Position numbers and translations under genes: made by a program. Under the pieces are notes generated by a model. The model was not told the origin of the DNA, did no database searches, and saw nothing but the letters and a program-made list of their open reading frames with translations. From Streptomyces glomeratus (lineage in GTDB: Bacteria > Actinomycetota > Actinomycetes > Streptomycetales > Streptomycetaceae), in the NCBI RefSeq assembly GCF_021462825.1, contig NZ_JAKEEB010000007.1, positions 124,001 through 188,000 on the forward strand: 64,000 bases of DNA. Reading direction: 5' to 3'. Shown one piece after another: positions 9,544 through 18,269 of this stretch. Positions within the stretch are counted from its first letter, which is position 1; each line of letters starts with the position of its first letter.

Positions 9544-10746
9544 ATGACGAACACACCCGACCTCGGCCACCTGACCGTCCTCGTTTCCGGCGCCAGCGTC
9601 GCGGGACCCGCCGTCGCCCTGAACCTCGCCCGGTACGGTGCCCGCGTCACCGTCGTCGAGAAGGCGCCGGCCCTGCGCGAGGGCGGCTTCGCGGTCGACT
9701 TCCGTGGACATGTGCACCGCAGGGTGCTGACCGCGATGGGCATCTGGGACGACGTCCACGACCACCAGACCCACATGGGACGGCAGACCGTGGTCGGTGC
9801 CGACGGCACCCCGCGCGTGGATCTGCCGGCGGAGATGATGAGCGGCGATGTGGAGATCTTCCGCGGTGACCTCGCACGGATCATGTACGAGCACACCAAG
9901 GACCGCGTGGAGTACGTGTTCGGCGACTCCATCGCCACGCTCACCGACACCTCCGAAGGCGTCGACGTCACCTTCGAGCGCGCCGCGCCGCGCCGCTTCG
10001 ACCTGGTCGTCGCCGCGGACGGGCTGCACTCGCACACCCGCCGCCTGGTCTTCGGCGACGAGTCCCGCCATCTGCGCTTCTTCGACCACTATGTGGCCGG
10101 CTTCGACATCCCCAACCACCTGGGCCTGGACCGCACCGGGCGCGTCTACAGCGAGCCCGGCCGCGCGGTCGTCATCGGCAACTACGACGGTGACCCGGAC
10201 CGCGCCGGCGCCCTGCTCGTCTTCCGGTCCGAGCAGCTCGCGTACGACCGCCGGGACGTCGCCGCGCAGAAGAGGATCCTCGCCGAGCGGTTCGCGGGGA
10301 TGGGCTGGGAGACGCCCGCGGTGCTGAAGGCCCTGGAGACGGCGGACGACCTGTACTTCGACGCGATCGCCCAGATCCACATCGACCGGCTGGCCAAGGG
10401 GCGCGTGGTGCTGCTCGGGGACGCCGGGTACGGCGCCACGATGGGCGGGATGGGCACCGGTGCGGCGGTCGTCGGCGCCTATGTCCTGGCGGGCGAACTC
10501 GCGCTGGCCCGCGGCGACCACCGCACGGCGTTGGCCGCGTACGAGGCACGGATCCGTGACTTCGCCAAGGGCTGCCAGAAGATCTCCGGCAACGCGGGCC
10601 CGTTCTTCGCCCCGGCGACCGAGCGGCGGATCCGCAGCCGGGACCGGATGTACCGGCTGCTCAGCTCGCGTCTGCTCGCCGGGTTCTTCAAACGGCTGAC
10701 GGAGAAGGCGGCGACGGACATCGAGCTGCCCGAGTACCCCGCGTGA
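9544..10746 (+). CDS. FAD-dependent monooxygenase (UbiH/PHBH-like, class A)
   Basis: A 400-residue flavoprotein monooxygenase. The N-terminal Rossmann segment LTVLVSGASVAGPAVALN with the following VVEKAP acidic strand binds FAD (the glycine motif reads GASVAG, a variant of GxGxxG). The second FAD-contacting motif VLLGDAGYGATMGGMGTG lies around residues 287-305. Members hydroxylate aromatic substrates, including tetracyclines and rifamycins, using NAD(P)H and O2; the substrate cannot be read from sequence. The gene follows the AfsR-like regulator by 35 bp, which suggests that the regulator may control it. It converges on thiL with a gap of 55 bp and no clear hairpin between them. Confidence 0.85.
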   Translation: MTNTPDLGHLTVLVSGASVAGPAVALNLARYGARVTVVEKAPALREGGFAVDFRGHVHRRVLTAMGIWDDVHDHQTHMGRQTVVGADGTPRVDLPAEMMSGDVEIFRGDLARIMYEHTKDRVEYVFGDSIATLTDTSEGVDVTFERAAPRRFDLVVAADGLHSHTRRLVFGDESRHLRFFDHYVAGFDIPNHLGLDRTGRVYSEPGRAVVIGNYDGDPDRAGALLVFRSEQLAYDRRDVAAQKRILAERFAGMGWETPAVLKALETADDLYFDAIAQIHIDRLAKGRVVLLGDAGYGATMGGMGTGAAVVGAYVLAGELALARGDHRTALAAYEARIRDFAKGCQKISGNAGPFFAPATERRIRSRDRMYRLLSSRLLAGFFKRLTEKAATDIELPEYPA

Positions 10747-10801
10747 GGGCACCGGCCGCCCGCGGTGGGTCAGGCGTCCCCAACGCGCACGAGCCGGGCG
10801 A

Positions 10802-11767
10802 CTACATCTCGATGTCTCCGAAGTGGTCCCAGCCGCCCTTGCTGGTCCACGGCGCCCCGTCGACCGTCACCTGGGGCAGCGCGGAGGGGTTGAGGACCTC
10901 GCCGATCACCTTCCAGCGCGCGGGCAGCTTCACGTCCCGCGGGAAGGTCGCCACGATCGCGTGGTCCTCGCCGCCCGTGAGCACCCACTGGATGGGATCG
11001 ACGCCCACGGCCTGCCCGATGTCGTTCATCTGGGAGGGGATGTCGATGGCGCCGGAGCTGATGTCGATGCGCACCTTGCTGGCCTCCGCGATGTGCCCGA
11101 GGTCGGCGATGAGCCCGTCGCTGACGTCGCACATGGCGGTCGCGCCGAGCCCGGCGGCGGCCGGCCCCGCGTGGTACGGCGGCTCGGGGCGCCGGTGCGC
11201 CTCGACGAACGCGCGCGGCGAGCGGAACCCGCGGGAGAGCACCGCGTGCCCGGCCGCGGACCAGCCGAGCCAGCCGGTGACGGCGACCACGTCGCCGGAC
11301 TGGGCACCGGCCCGGGTGACCGGCTCGTGGCCGCGCAGATCCCCGAGCGCGGTGATCGAGACCATGATGGTGTCGCCGCGTACGACATCGCCGCCCACCA
11401 CGGCCGCGCCCGCGACCTGGCACTCGTCGCGCAGGCCGTCCATCAGCTCGGTGGGCCAGGTGACGGGCAGTTCGGCCGGGACGACGAGACCGAGCAGCAG
11501 AGCGGTCGGCACGGCGCCCATCGCGGCGATGTCCGCGAGGTTCTGCGCGGCCGCCTTGCGCCCGACGTCGTACGCCGTCGACCAGTCCCGGCGGAAGTGC
11601 CGGCCCTCCAGCAGGATGTCGGTGCTCGCCACCACCCGGCGGTCGGGTGCTGCCACCACCGCGGCGTCGTCGCCGGGGCCGAGCCGGACCGCCGGGGTGG
11701 TGGTGAGCCGCGCGGTGAGCTCCCTGATGAGCCCGAACTCGCCCAGCTCGCCCACGGTGCCCTTCAT
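10802..11767 (-). CDS. thiL: Thiamine-monophosphate kinase
   Basis: A 321-residue ThiL, which phosphorylates thiamine monophosphate to the cofactor thiamine diphosphate using ATP. Recognisable features are the N-terminal ELGEFGLIREL, the Mg/ATP motif LGPGDDAAVV, the STDILLEGRHF segment and GGDVVRGD, all of the AIR-synthase/ThiL fold. The ATG at 11767 begins MKGTVGELGEF, where family homology starts; an upstream open frame is low-complexity and unconserved. The gene is divergent from the Lrp-type gene. Length matches the family. Confidence 0.95.
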   Translation of the reverse strand: MKGTVGELGEFGLIRELTARLTTTPAVRLGPGDDAAVVAAPDRRVVASTDILLEGRHFRRDWSTAYDVGRKAAAQNLADIAAMGAVPTALLLGLVVPAELPVTWPTELMDGLRDECQVAGAAVVGGDVVRGDTIMVSITALGDLRGHEPVTRAGAQSGDVVAVTGWLGWSAAGHAVLSRGFRSPRAFVEAHRRPEPPYHAGPAAAGLGATAMCDVSDGLIADLGHIAEASKVRIDISSGAIDIPSQMNDIGQAVGVDPIQWVLTGGEDHAIVATFPRDVKLPARWKVIGEVLNPSALPQVTVDGAPWTSKGGWDHFGDIEM

Positions 11768-11973
11768 CGTCGTACGTCCCCTTCTCTTGCCTGCCGCGCG
11801 CGGTCGCGAGCCGTCGTCGCCGCCGGTACGGTCGAGTCGACCGTCAACTTGTGTCGCGGGTGTTCCCCGGTGCTCACGCCACAGCCCCCGCGGGTCTCCC
11901 CGCGGCAAGCGGCAACGCGATACCGTGGCGTCCCTTTCCCCCACATGATCCTCGTGGCCGCCCTGGAGGTTCC

Positions 11974-12207
11974 GTGGTACAGGCGTACATCCTGATCCAG
12001 ACGGAGGTCGGCAAGGCGTCGACCGTCGCCGAGACGATCAGCAAGATCCCTGGGGTCATCCAGGCCGAGGACGTGACGGGTCCCTATGACGTCATCGTGC
12101 GCGCTCAGGCCGACACCGTCGACGAGCTGGGCCGCATGGTGGTCGCGAAGGTCCAGCAGGTGGATGGCATCACCCGAACCCTGACCTGCCCGGTGGTGCA
12201 CCTGTAG
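11974..12207 (+). CDS. Stand-alone Lrp/AsnC ligand-binding (RAM) domain protein
   Basis: A 77-residue protein consisting only of the RAM effector-binding domain of the Lrp/AsnC family; no helix-turn-helix precedes it. Typical motifs are the QAYILIQTEVGKA strand, the PGVIQAEDVTGPYDVIV core and the closing ITRTLTCPVV. Such single-domain members can bind amino acids and may form mixed oligomers with full Lrp regulators; a DNA-binding role is unlikely. The start is GTG at 11974 with GGAGG 4 nt upstream; the longer open frame has no ribosome binding site. The lipoprotein gene follows after 20 bp. Confidence 0.9.
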   Translation: MVQAYILIQTEVGKASTVAETISKIPGVIQAEDVTGPYDVIVRAQADTVDELGRMVVAKVQQVDGITRTLTCPVVHL

Positions 12208-12227
12208 CCCCCGTCTACCCTTGGCCG

Positions 12228-12710
12228 GTGCACTTCTTCCGTCACCGGCTCCTCGGACTGCCCGCTCTCGCCCTGTTGATCGCCGCGGCGGGCTGTTCCT
12301 CAAGCGACGGCAGCCCCTCGGCGGCGGTTCCCAGCCCGGACGCGAAGGTCGCACAGCTGTGCCGGAACCTGGACGAGGTGCTGCCGCGGAAGGTGGACGG
12401 CCTCGAGCGGAACGATCCCGAGCCCCGGTCCGCACTGACGGCGGGCTGGGGAAGCCCGGCGATCATACTGCGCTGCGGCGTGGTGAGGCCCGCGGAGATG
12501 GACGACCCCGAGGCCGACGGCGTGGAGGTCGACGGTGTGGGCTGGCTCCTGCAGAAGCGGGACGACGGCTCGTTCCGCTTCACCACCACGCTGCGCCGGG
12601 CATACGTCGAGGTGAACCTGGGCAAGGCACGCACGGAGGGCGGGGTGGCACCGCTCGTCGGTCTGGCGCCCGCCGTCAAGAAGGCGATCCCCAAGGGGAT
12701 CGCCGGCTGA
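12228..12710 (+). CDS. DUF3515 lipoprotein
   Basis: A 160-residue secreted lipoprotein. A short basic N-terminus (MHFFRHR), a hydrophobic core and the lipobox IAAAGC predict lipid attachment at Cys23. The mature part matches the DUF3515 family of actinobacteria (an LCRNLDEVLP segment near the start, WGSPAIILRCGV in the middle). Function is unknown; the family is often encoded close to ddl and thiL, as here. The GTG start lies 20 bp after the Lrp-type gene, so the two are probably co-transcribed. Confidence 0.82.
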   Translation: MHFFRHRLLGLPALALLIAAAGCSSSDGSPSAAVPSPDAKVAQLCRNLDEVLPRKVDGLERNDPEPRSALTAGWGSPAIILRCGVVRPAEMDDPEADGVEVDGVGWLLQKRDDGSFRFTTTLRRAYVEVNLGKARTEGGVAPLVGLAPAVKKAIPKGIAG

Positions 12711-12749
12711 GAGGTCGTCCCGCTCCTGCCGCGGGCCCGCCGAACGGTG

Positions 12750-13907
12750 CTACCGCAGGCCCGTCGAACGGTTCAGCGCCGCCTGGATCAGGCGGTCGAC
12801 CAGCTCGGCGTAGCCGATGCCGCTCGCCTGCCACATCTGCGGGTACATGGAGATCGGTGTGAAACCGGGCATCGTGTTGATCTCGTTGATCACGAACTTC
12901 GCGTCCCCTGTGAGGAAGAAGTCCGCGCGGACCAGCCCCTCGCAGGACGCGGCCTCGAACGCCCGCACGGCGAGCCGCTGGACCTCGGCGGTCTGCTCGT
13001 CGGTCAGCGGCGCGGGCACGATGCCGGGGGTGGAGTCGATGTACTTGGCCTCGAAGTCGTAGTACGCGTGCGCGTCCGGCGGCGGGATCTCGGCCGGCAC
13101 CGAGGCGCGCGGGCCGTCCTCGAACTCCAGCACACCGCATTCGATCTCGCGTCCGCTGACCGCGGCCTCCACGAGGATCTTGGGGTCGTGACGCCGGGCC
13201 TCCGCGATCGCCTCGTCGAGACCAGAGAGGTCGTCGACCTTGGTGATGCCGATCGACGAACCCGCGCGCGCGGGCTTCACGAACAGCGGCCAGCCGTGCT
13301 CGCCGGCGAAGTCGACGATCTTCTTGCGGGCGGCGGACTCGTCGCGTTCCCACTCGCGCGGGCGGATCACCACGTACGGGCCGACCTCGAGCCCGAACGA
13401 GGTGAACACGCGCTTCATGTACTCCTTGTCCTGGCCGACGGCGGAGGCGAGGACTCCGGAGCCCACATACGGCACACCGGACAGCTCCAGCAGGCCCTGG
13501 ACGGTGCCGTCCTCGCCGTAGGGGCCGTGCAGCACCGGGAAGACGACGTCGACCTCGCCCAGTGCCTTGGGCACCGAACCGGGCTCGCTGTAGACGACTT
13601 CGCGGTTCTTGGGGTCGACGGGCAGCACGACGCCGCCCTCCTGCGACTCGGCGAGTTCCTCGACGCTGGGCGTACGGCGGTCGGCGATCGCCATCCGCTC
13701 GGGCTCGTCGGCGGTGAGCGCCCAACGGCCGTCCCGGGTGATACCGATCGGCAGGACGTCGTACTTCGTCCGGTCGATGGCGCGCAGCACGGCACCGGCC
13801 GTGACCACGGAGATACCGTGTTCGGAGCTGCGGCCGCCGTAGACGACGGCGACGCGCGGCTTGCGAGGGCGCTGCCCAGGGCTCTGGGGGAGGTTCTCGG
13901 TGCTCAT
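12750..13907 (-). CDS. ddl: D-alanine--D-alanine ligase
   Basis: A 385-residue ATP-grasp ligase that joins two D-alanines for peptidoglycan precursors. Visible motifs are VVYGGRSSEHGISV at the N-terminus, the VLHGPYGEDGTVQG loop, KPARAGSSIGITKV for ATP binding, and INEINTMPGFT for Mg binding. The omega-loop reads YYDFEAKY with the tyrosine of normal D-Ala:D-Ala ligases, so a VanA-type depsipeptide specificity is not indicated. The start is the ATG at 13907. It is the last gene of a plsC-gpsA-ddl run on the minus strand, 59 bp after gpsA. Confidence 0.96.
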   Translation of the reverse strand: MSTENLPQSPGQRPRKPRVAVVYGGRSSEHGISVVTAGAVLRAIDRTKYDVLPIGITRDGRWALTADEPERMAIADRRTPSVEELAESQEGGVVLPVDPKNREVVYSEPGSVPKALGEVDVVFPVLHGPYGEDGTVQGLLELSGVPYVGSGVLASAVGQDKEYMKRVFTSFGLEVGPYVVIRPREWERDESAARKKIVDFAGEHGWPLFVKPARAGSSIGITKVDDLSGLDEAIAEARRHDPKILVEAAVSGREIECGVLEFEDGPRASVPAEIPPPDAHAYYDFEAKYIDSTPGIVPAPLTDEQTAEVQRLAVRAFEAASCEGLVRADFFLTGDAKFVINEINTMPGFTPISMYPQMWQASGIGYAELVDRLIQAALNRSTGLR

Positions 13908-13966
13908 ATCGCGATGAGAGTACCCGGTGGTAGGGCCCTGAGACAGCGTCCGCCGGACCGGGTCGC

Positions 13967-14977
13967 TCAGCGTCGTTCTGGCTTCGCGCTGCGCGACATC
14001 AGCTCCTTGAGGGCGACGACCGGGGGCTTGCCCTCGTGCACGATGCCGACGACCGTTTCCGTGATGGGCATGTCGACGCCGTGCCTGCCGGCCAGATCGA
14101 GCACGGACTGACAGGACTTGACACCCTCGGCGGTCTGCCGGGTGACCGCGATGGTCTCCTCGAGCGTCATGCCCTTGCCCAGGTTGGTGCCGAAGGTGTG
14201 GTTGCGCGACAGCGGCGAGGAGCAGGTGGCCACCAGGTCGCCGAGGCCCGCGAGCCCGGAGAAGGTCAGCGGGTCGGCGCCCATGGCGAGGCCGAGCCGG
14301 GTGGTCTCGGCGAGCCCGCGCGTGATGAGAGAGCCCTTGGCGTTGTCGCCGAGGCCCATGCCGTCCGCGATGCCGACCGCGAGGCCGATGACGTTCTTGA
14401 CCGCACCGCCGAGTTCGCAGCCGACGACGTCGGTGTTGGTGTACGGCCGGAAGTACGGGGTGTGGCAGACGCTCTGGAGGCGCTGGGCGACGGCCTCGTC
14501 GGTGCAGGCCACCACGGCGGCGGCCGGCATCCGGGCGGCGATCTCGCGGGCCAGGTTGGGCCCGGTGACGACGGCGACGCGCTCCGGTCCGACCTTGGCG
14601 ACGTCCTCGACGACCTCGCTCATCCGCATGGCCGAGCCGAGTTCGACGCCCTTCATCAGGGAGACGAGGATCGTGTGGGGCGCGAGCAGCGGCGTCCACT
14701 CGGCGAGGTTCCCGCGCAGGGTCTGCGAAGGGATCGCAAGTATGGTGAAGTCCGCCCCACGCGCGGCCTCGGCCGGGTCCGTGGTGGCCCTGAGGTTCTC
14801 GGGCAGTTCGACGCCCGGCAGGTAGTCCGGGTTCGTACGGGTGGAGTTGACCGCCTCGACGAGTGCGCTGCGGCGCGCGCACAGGGTGACCTCACACCCG
14901 GCGTCGGCGAGCACCATGCCGAAGGCCGTCCCCCACGATCCCGTTCCGAACACGGCCGCCTTGACCGGCTTGCTCAC
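13967..14977 (-). CDS. gpsA: NAD(P)+-dependent glycerol-3-phosphate dehydrogenase
   Basis: A 336-residue GpsA that makes sn-glycerol 3-phosphate from dihydroxyacetone phosphate for phospholipid synthesis. It has the Rossmann motif FGTGSWGTAFG at the N-terminus, VSLMKGVE, the GPNLAREIA motif, the catalytic-domain lysine in GGAVKNVIGLAVG, and SRNHTFG. The start is the GTG at 14977, inside a GTGA overlap with the plsC stop. Coupling to plsC makes biochemical sense because the product feeds acylation. Confidence 0.96.
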   Translation of the reverse strand: MSKPVKAAVFGTGSWGTAFGMVLADAGCEVTLCARRSALVEAVNSTRTNPDYLPGVELPENLRATTDPAEAARGADFTILAIPSQTLRGNLAEWTPLLAPHTILVSLMKGVELGSAMRMSEVVEDVAKVGPERVAVVTGPNLAREIAARMPAAAVVACTDEAVAQRLQSVCHTPYFRPYTNTDVVGCELGGAVKNVIGLAVGIADGMGLGDNAKGSLITRGLAETTRLGLAMGADPLTFSGLAGLGDLVATCSSPLSRNHTFGTNLGKGMTLEETIAVTRQTAEGVKSCQSVLDLAGRHGVDMPITETVVGIVHEGKPPVVALKELMSRSAKPERR

Positions 14978-15744
14978 TTGCCCTGCCCCTCCTTCTGGCG
15001 TGCCATCTCCTGGGCGGCACTGCGGCGGCGCTGCTGGATGCGCACCTCGCGCGGGTCGTACGGCTTCTCGGGCGCCTTCTCGCCGCGGATCTGCTCCAGC
15101 TGGCGGGTGATGGCCTTCATGATGACCTCCGTGGCCTCCTTCAGAAGCTCGGGGGACATCTCCTTGTCGTAGAAGCGCGAGAGGTCCACGGGCGGGCCCG
15201 CGAGCACATGGTGGGTCTTGCGCGGAAAGAGGTTCGGCTTCTTGGCGTAGGGCGGCAGCAGCTCGTTGGCTCCCCACTGGGCGATGGGGATCACCGGGCA
15301 CTTGGTCTCCAGCGCGACGCGGGCGGCACCGGTCTTGCCGGTCATCGGCCAGCCGCCCGGGTCCCGGGTGAGGGTGCCCTCGGGGTAGAAGGCGACGCAC
15401 TCGCCGCGCTCCACCGCGTCGATCGCGGCCCGGAAGGCGCTGAGGGCGTCCGTCGTCTCGCGGTAGACGGGGATCTGCCCGGTCCCGCGCATCGCGGCGC
15501 CGACGAATCCCTTCTTGAAAAGACCGCTCTTGGCCAGGAAACGAGGAACGCGCCCGGTGTTGTACTGGTAGTGCGCGTAGGCGAACGGGTCCACATGCGA
15601 ATTGTGGTTCACCGCGGTGATAAATCCGCCCTCGGCCGGAATGTTCTCCATTCCGCGCCAGTCCCGCTTGAGCAGAACCACCAGCGGCGGTTTGCAGAGG
15701 ACCGCTGCAAAGCGGTACCAGAAGCCGATTCTGCGGCGGGGCAC
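14974..15744 (-). CDS. plsC: 1-acylglycerol-3-phosphate acyltransferase (PlsC family)
   Basis: A 256-residue acyltransferase of phosphatidic acid synthesis. The HX4D catalytic motif appears as NHNSHVD and the glycerophosphate-binding motif as YPEGTL; a hydrophobic N-terminal stretch (FWYRFAAVLCKPPLVVLL) probably anchors it to the membrane. I took the GTG at 15744, with AGGAAGG 7 nt upstream; the longer frame extends into GC-rich sequence without homology. The C-terminal tail is charged (RRRSAAQEMARQKE). It overlaps gpsA by 4 nt. Confidence 0.9.
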   Translation of the reverse strand: MPRRRIGFWYRFAAVLCKPPLVVLLKRDWRGMENIPAEGGFITAVNHNSHVDPFAYAHYQYNTGRVPRFLAKSGLFKKGFVGAAMRGTGQIPVYRETTDALSAFRAAIDAVERGECVAFYPEGTLTRDPGGWPMTGKTGAARVALETKCPVIPIAQWGANELLPPYAKKPNLFPRKTHHVLAGPPVDLSRFYDKEMSPELLKEATEVIMKAITRQLEQIRGEKAPEKPYDPREVRIQQRRRSAAQEMARQKEGQGK

Positions 15745-15980
15745 GCGGACACCTTCCTCTAGGGACCCGGCGATCAGGCCCGGGGCTGGGGCTGGGGGCC
15801 GCACAAGTGTCGCCCCAGGCCGCCCGTCTGTCGAGAACACGGTACGCCCGCCCGTCTCCGCCGACCGCCGTTGCATGGGGCTTCGCACGCCTTTTCCCCG
15901 TCTCGACCGCCGCCAGGGCCGTCGGTTCCCCGGGGGGATCCGGGTGACAATGGACGCGCCAAGACAGGGACGGAGCGCTC

Positions 15981-16628
15981 GTGCAGTGGACTGTGGTCGT
16001 ACCCCTGAAAGCCCTTGCGCGGGCGAAGAGCAGGCTCTCGGACACCGCGGCGGACGGTCTGCGTCCCGCCCTCGCCCTCGCCTTCGCCCAGGACACGGTG
16101 GCCGCCGCGCTCGACTGCGCCGCGGTGCGCGATGTGGCGGTCGTCACGGGCGATCCACTGGCCGGGCGCGAGCTGGCGGCCCTGGGTGCCCGGGTCGTCG
16201 CGGACGAGCCGGCGGACGGTCTGAACGCCGCGCTCGCGCATGCGGCGGGGGTGGTACGGGCGGCCCGGCCCGGCGCCGCCGTGGCGGCGCTGAACGCCGA
16301 TCTCCCGGCGCTGCGCGCGGTGGAATTGGCCCGGGTCCTGGATACGGCCGCCGAATTCCCGCGCGCTTTTCTGCCCGATGCCGCGGGAATCGGTACGACT
16401 CTGCTCGCCGCGGCTCCCGGTCGGGAATTGCTGCCCGCATTCGGTATGGATTCACGGGTACGGCACCGCGCCTCGGGTGCGGTGGAAATCGCCCTTGAGG
16501 CGGTGGACTCCGTACGTCAGGACGTGGACACCGGGGACGATCTGCGTGCGGCCCTGGCCCTGGGTGTGGGCCCGCGTACGGCGGCCGCGGCGGCCCGGCT
16601 GCTGATCCCGGGGCAGCCTGCGGGCTGA
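15981..16628 (+). CDS. cofC: Guanylyltransferase of coenzyme F420 synthesis (CofC/FbiD)
   Basis: A 215-residue nucleotidyltransferase with GT-A fold. It begins with the signature WTVVVPLKALARAKSRLSD and has ALNADLPAL as the metal-binding region and a GIGTTLLAAAPG motif. In actinobacteria this enzyme (FbiD) condenses GTP with phosphoenolpyruvate to make the activated linker for dehydro-F420; older annotation says 2-phospho-L-lactate. Streptomyces use F420 in antibiotic tailoring and redox reactions. The GTG start at 15981 has GGAG 7 nt upstream. No other F420 genes are in view. Confidence 0.9.
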   Translation: MQWTVVVPLKALARAKSRLSDTAADGLRPALALAFAQDTVAAALDCAAVRDVAVVTGDPLAGRELAALGARVVADEPADGLNAALAHAAGVVRAARPGAAVAALNADLPALRAVELARVLDTAAEFPRAFLPDAAGIGTTLLAAAPGRELLPAFGMDSRVRHRASGAVEIALEAVDSVRQDVDTGDDLRAALALGVGPRTAAAAARLLIPGQPAG

Positions 16629-16689
16629 CGTGGGGCTCCGGCCCGGGAACGGGCCGCGAGGGGCGCGGAACGGTCGATAGGCTGCCGTC

Positions 16690-16893
16690 ATGCAGGCGAC
16701 CGCGTACACCTACGACGCCGAGAGCCGCACCGGCCAGGTGCTGCTCGACGACGGCACCCCCGTCCCCTTCGACGCGCCCGCGTTCGACGCGGGCGGGCTC
16801 AGGCTGCTGCGCCCGGGGCAGCGGGTCCGGATCGAGATGGAGGGCGAGGGCGAGGCCCGGCGTATCACGCTGGTGACCCTGCACACCTTCTGA
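16690..16893 (+). CDS. Conserved small protein, possibly OB-fold
   Basis: A 67-residue protein I cannot assign to a named family. The sequence alternates short beta-strand-like segments (ATAYTYDAESRTGQVLLDDG, VRIEMEGEG, RRITLVTLHTF), reminiscent of a cold-shock/S1-type OB fold: an early aromatic strand followed by the phrase GQVLLDDGTPVPFD is like the opening of CspA-type proteins, but the RNP motifs are missing. It lies 61 bp downstream of cofC on the same strand and converges on hupS. Nothing shows a link to F420. Confidence 0.7.
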   Translation: MQATAYTYDAESRTGQVLLDDGTPVPFDAPAFDAGGLRLLRPGQRVRIEMEGEGEARRITLVTLHTF

Positions 16894-16950
16894 GCAGGCC
16901 GCCGCCGATCGTCGCCGTGCACTTTCCGCGCATGCCCCGCAACGCACCGC

Positions 16951-16979
16951 GGGCCGGGCTCCCCCTGGGAGCCCGGCCC
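16951..16979. terminator. Hairpin between convergent genes
   Basis: A perfect 13-bp GC stem (16951-16963 with 16967-16979) and a 3-nt loop between the 67-aa gene and the convergent hupS stop. Probably a bidirectional terminator; no T-tract. Confidence 0.55.
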
Positions 16980-17004
16980 GGCGCGTAGGTGCCCGTGCGC
17001 CCCG

Positions 17005-17643
17005 TTAACGGCGGGCGGTGGTCTTCTTGGCAGTGGTCTTGCGTGCCGTGGACTTCTTGGCCGGGGCCTTCTTCGCCGGGGCCTTCTTGGCCGCCGCCTT
17101 CTTCGCGGTGGTCTTCTTGGCGGTCGTCTTCTTCGCGGCCGCGGTGGTCTTCTTGGCGGTCGTCTTCTTCGCGGTGGTCTTCTTCGCCGCCGCCGTGGTC
17201 TTCTTCGCGGGGGCCGCCTTCTTCGCAGCGGCCTTCTTCGCCGGGGCCGCCTTCTTGGCGGTGGTCTTCTTGGCCGCGGCCTTCTTGACCGTGGCCGCCG
17301 CGCCGCCGGCCTGGAGGCTGCCCTTGGGCGCCTTCTTCACGGAGACCTCGCCCCCGCGCGGCAGCTTCTTCGTGCCGCTGACCAGGTCCTTGAAGCCCTG
17401 GCCCGCGCGGAAGCGCGGCACGGAGGTCTTCTTGACCCGAACCCGCTCGCCCGTCTGGGGGTTGCGGGCGTACCGGGCAGGACGCTCCACCTTCTCGAAC
17501 GAACCGAAGCCGGTGACCGAGACCCGGTCGCCTCCGACGACCGCGCGGACGATGGCGTCCAGGACCGCGTCGACAGCATCGGCGGCCTGCTGGCGACCGC
17601 CCATCTTGTCGGCAATCGCTTCTACGAGCTGCGCCTTGTTCAC
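17005..17643 (-). CDS. hupS: Nucleoid-associated HU protein with lysine/alanine-rich tail (HupS)
   Basis: A 212-residue two-domain HU protein. Residues 1-95 form a complete HU domain ([13 protein letters not shown], the [15 protein letters not shown] turn and the [12 protein letters not shown] arm). Residues 115-212 are a histone-H1-like tail of repeated PAKK, AKKTT and AAKK units ending KKTTARR. This fusion is typical of the actinobacterial HupS/Hlp proteins; in Streptomyces HupS compacts spore nucleoids. The start ATG follows an AAGGGGAAGACGTG leader. Upstream, around 17700-17735, the DNA is unusually AT-rich (ATATATA), consistent with a strong promoter or a binding site. The tail repeat is prone to length change between strains. 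Confidence 0.95.
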   Translation of the reverse strand: MNKAQLVEAIADKMGGRQQAADAVDAVLDAIVRAVVGGDRVSVTGFGSFEKVERPARYARNPQTGERVRVKKTSVPRFRAGQGFKDLVSGTKKLPRGGEVSVKKAPKGSLQAGGAAATVKKAAAKKTTAKKAAPAKKAAAKKAAPAKKTTAAAKKTTAKKTTAKKTTAAAKKTTAKKTTAKKAAAKKAPAKKAPAKKSTARKTTAKKTTARR

Positions 17644-17770
17644 GTCTTCCCCTTCGGAGACATCGCCAGAACGAAAGTGTTCAAGCTTTTTCGCACGTTA
17701 GGCAGATATATACCGCAAATCAAACACGAAACGGGCTAATCACCCTTGTGCCGCAACCGACTCGGCCGTC

Positions 17771-18001
17771 TCAGAGTTCGTCTTCGGGGATTCGGCCCTC
17801 GTCGAGGCCGGTCACGAACCGTGCGAGACGCCGGGCCGCTTCGGCGGGATCGTGCTTGGCCGCGGCCGTAATGACCAGCAGCTTCCGGGTCAGCGCCATC
17901 CGTACGCCCTCCGGGACTTGCAGTGCGCGCACCCTGGAGTGCGCTTCCTTGAGTTGGGCCGCGACCGCCGTATAGAGCTCGAGTTGGCCGTCGTTGTCCA
18001 T
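17771..18001 (-). CDS. Conserved hypothetical protein, 76 aa
   Basis: A 76-residue helical, acidic-ended protein (starts MDNDGQLELYTAVAAQLKEA, ends DEGRIPEDEL). No known domain is recognised, and there are no cysteines, membrane segments or nucleotide motifs. I start at the ATG at 18001 because the preceding in-frame residues are unlike coding sequence. It lies between hupS and leuD on the same strand, but an inverted repeat (18189-18222) separates it from leuD. It resembles helical small proteins conserved at this chromosomal position in Streptomyces; the function is unknown. Confidence 0.65.
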   Translation of the reverse strand: MDNDGQLELYTAVAAQLKEAHSRVRALQVPEGVRMALTRKLLVITAAAKHDPAEAARRLARFVTGLDEGRIPEDEL

Positions 18002-18188
18002 GCACAGATTGTGCCATCTGGGGCGAGTTGTCGCCCCCGCTGGGGGCAACTACCGCCTCTCCGCCGCCTTCCGGGGACCCGGACACCCGGTGTCGTCGAG
18101 CAGCGGGTACCCCGGCAATGACCTGTGTAACCAGCGCAGTTGGCTCGCCGCCAGGCGGCGCGCCGGACCCGCCCGGGGCCGGATACGG

Positions 18189-18222
18189 CTGTACCCCCAA
18201 CCGTCCACGATTGGGGGTACAG
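18189..18222. repeat. 12-bp perfect inverted repeat downstream of leuD
   Basis: CTGTACCCCCAA and TTGGGGGTACAG flank a 10-nt spacer in the gap between leuD and the 76-aa gene. It is most likely the leuCD transcription terminator, but there is no T-tract and the arms could also be a protein-binding site. The rest of 18002-18269 shows no gene. Confidence 0.6.
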
Positions 18223-18269
18223 ACAGGTGTTGCGGTGGCCGAAACCAGCCCGTGCGGGTGGCCCCGGTG

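Noticed and set aside
12750..13907. Vancomycin-type (D-Ala-D-Lac) ligase
   Set aside because: The omega-loop keeps the EAKY tyrosine of ordinary D-Ala-D-Ala ligases, and no vanH or vanX lies nearby.
17010..17300. The lysine-codon repeats at the 3' end of hupS considered as a DNA repeat or CRISPR-like array
   Set aside because: The periodicity is that of AKK/PAKK coding units in the histone-like tail and is explained by the protein.
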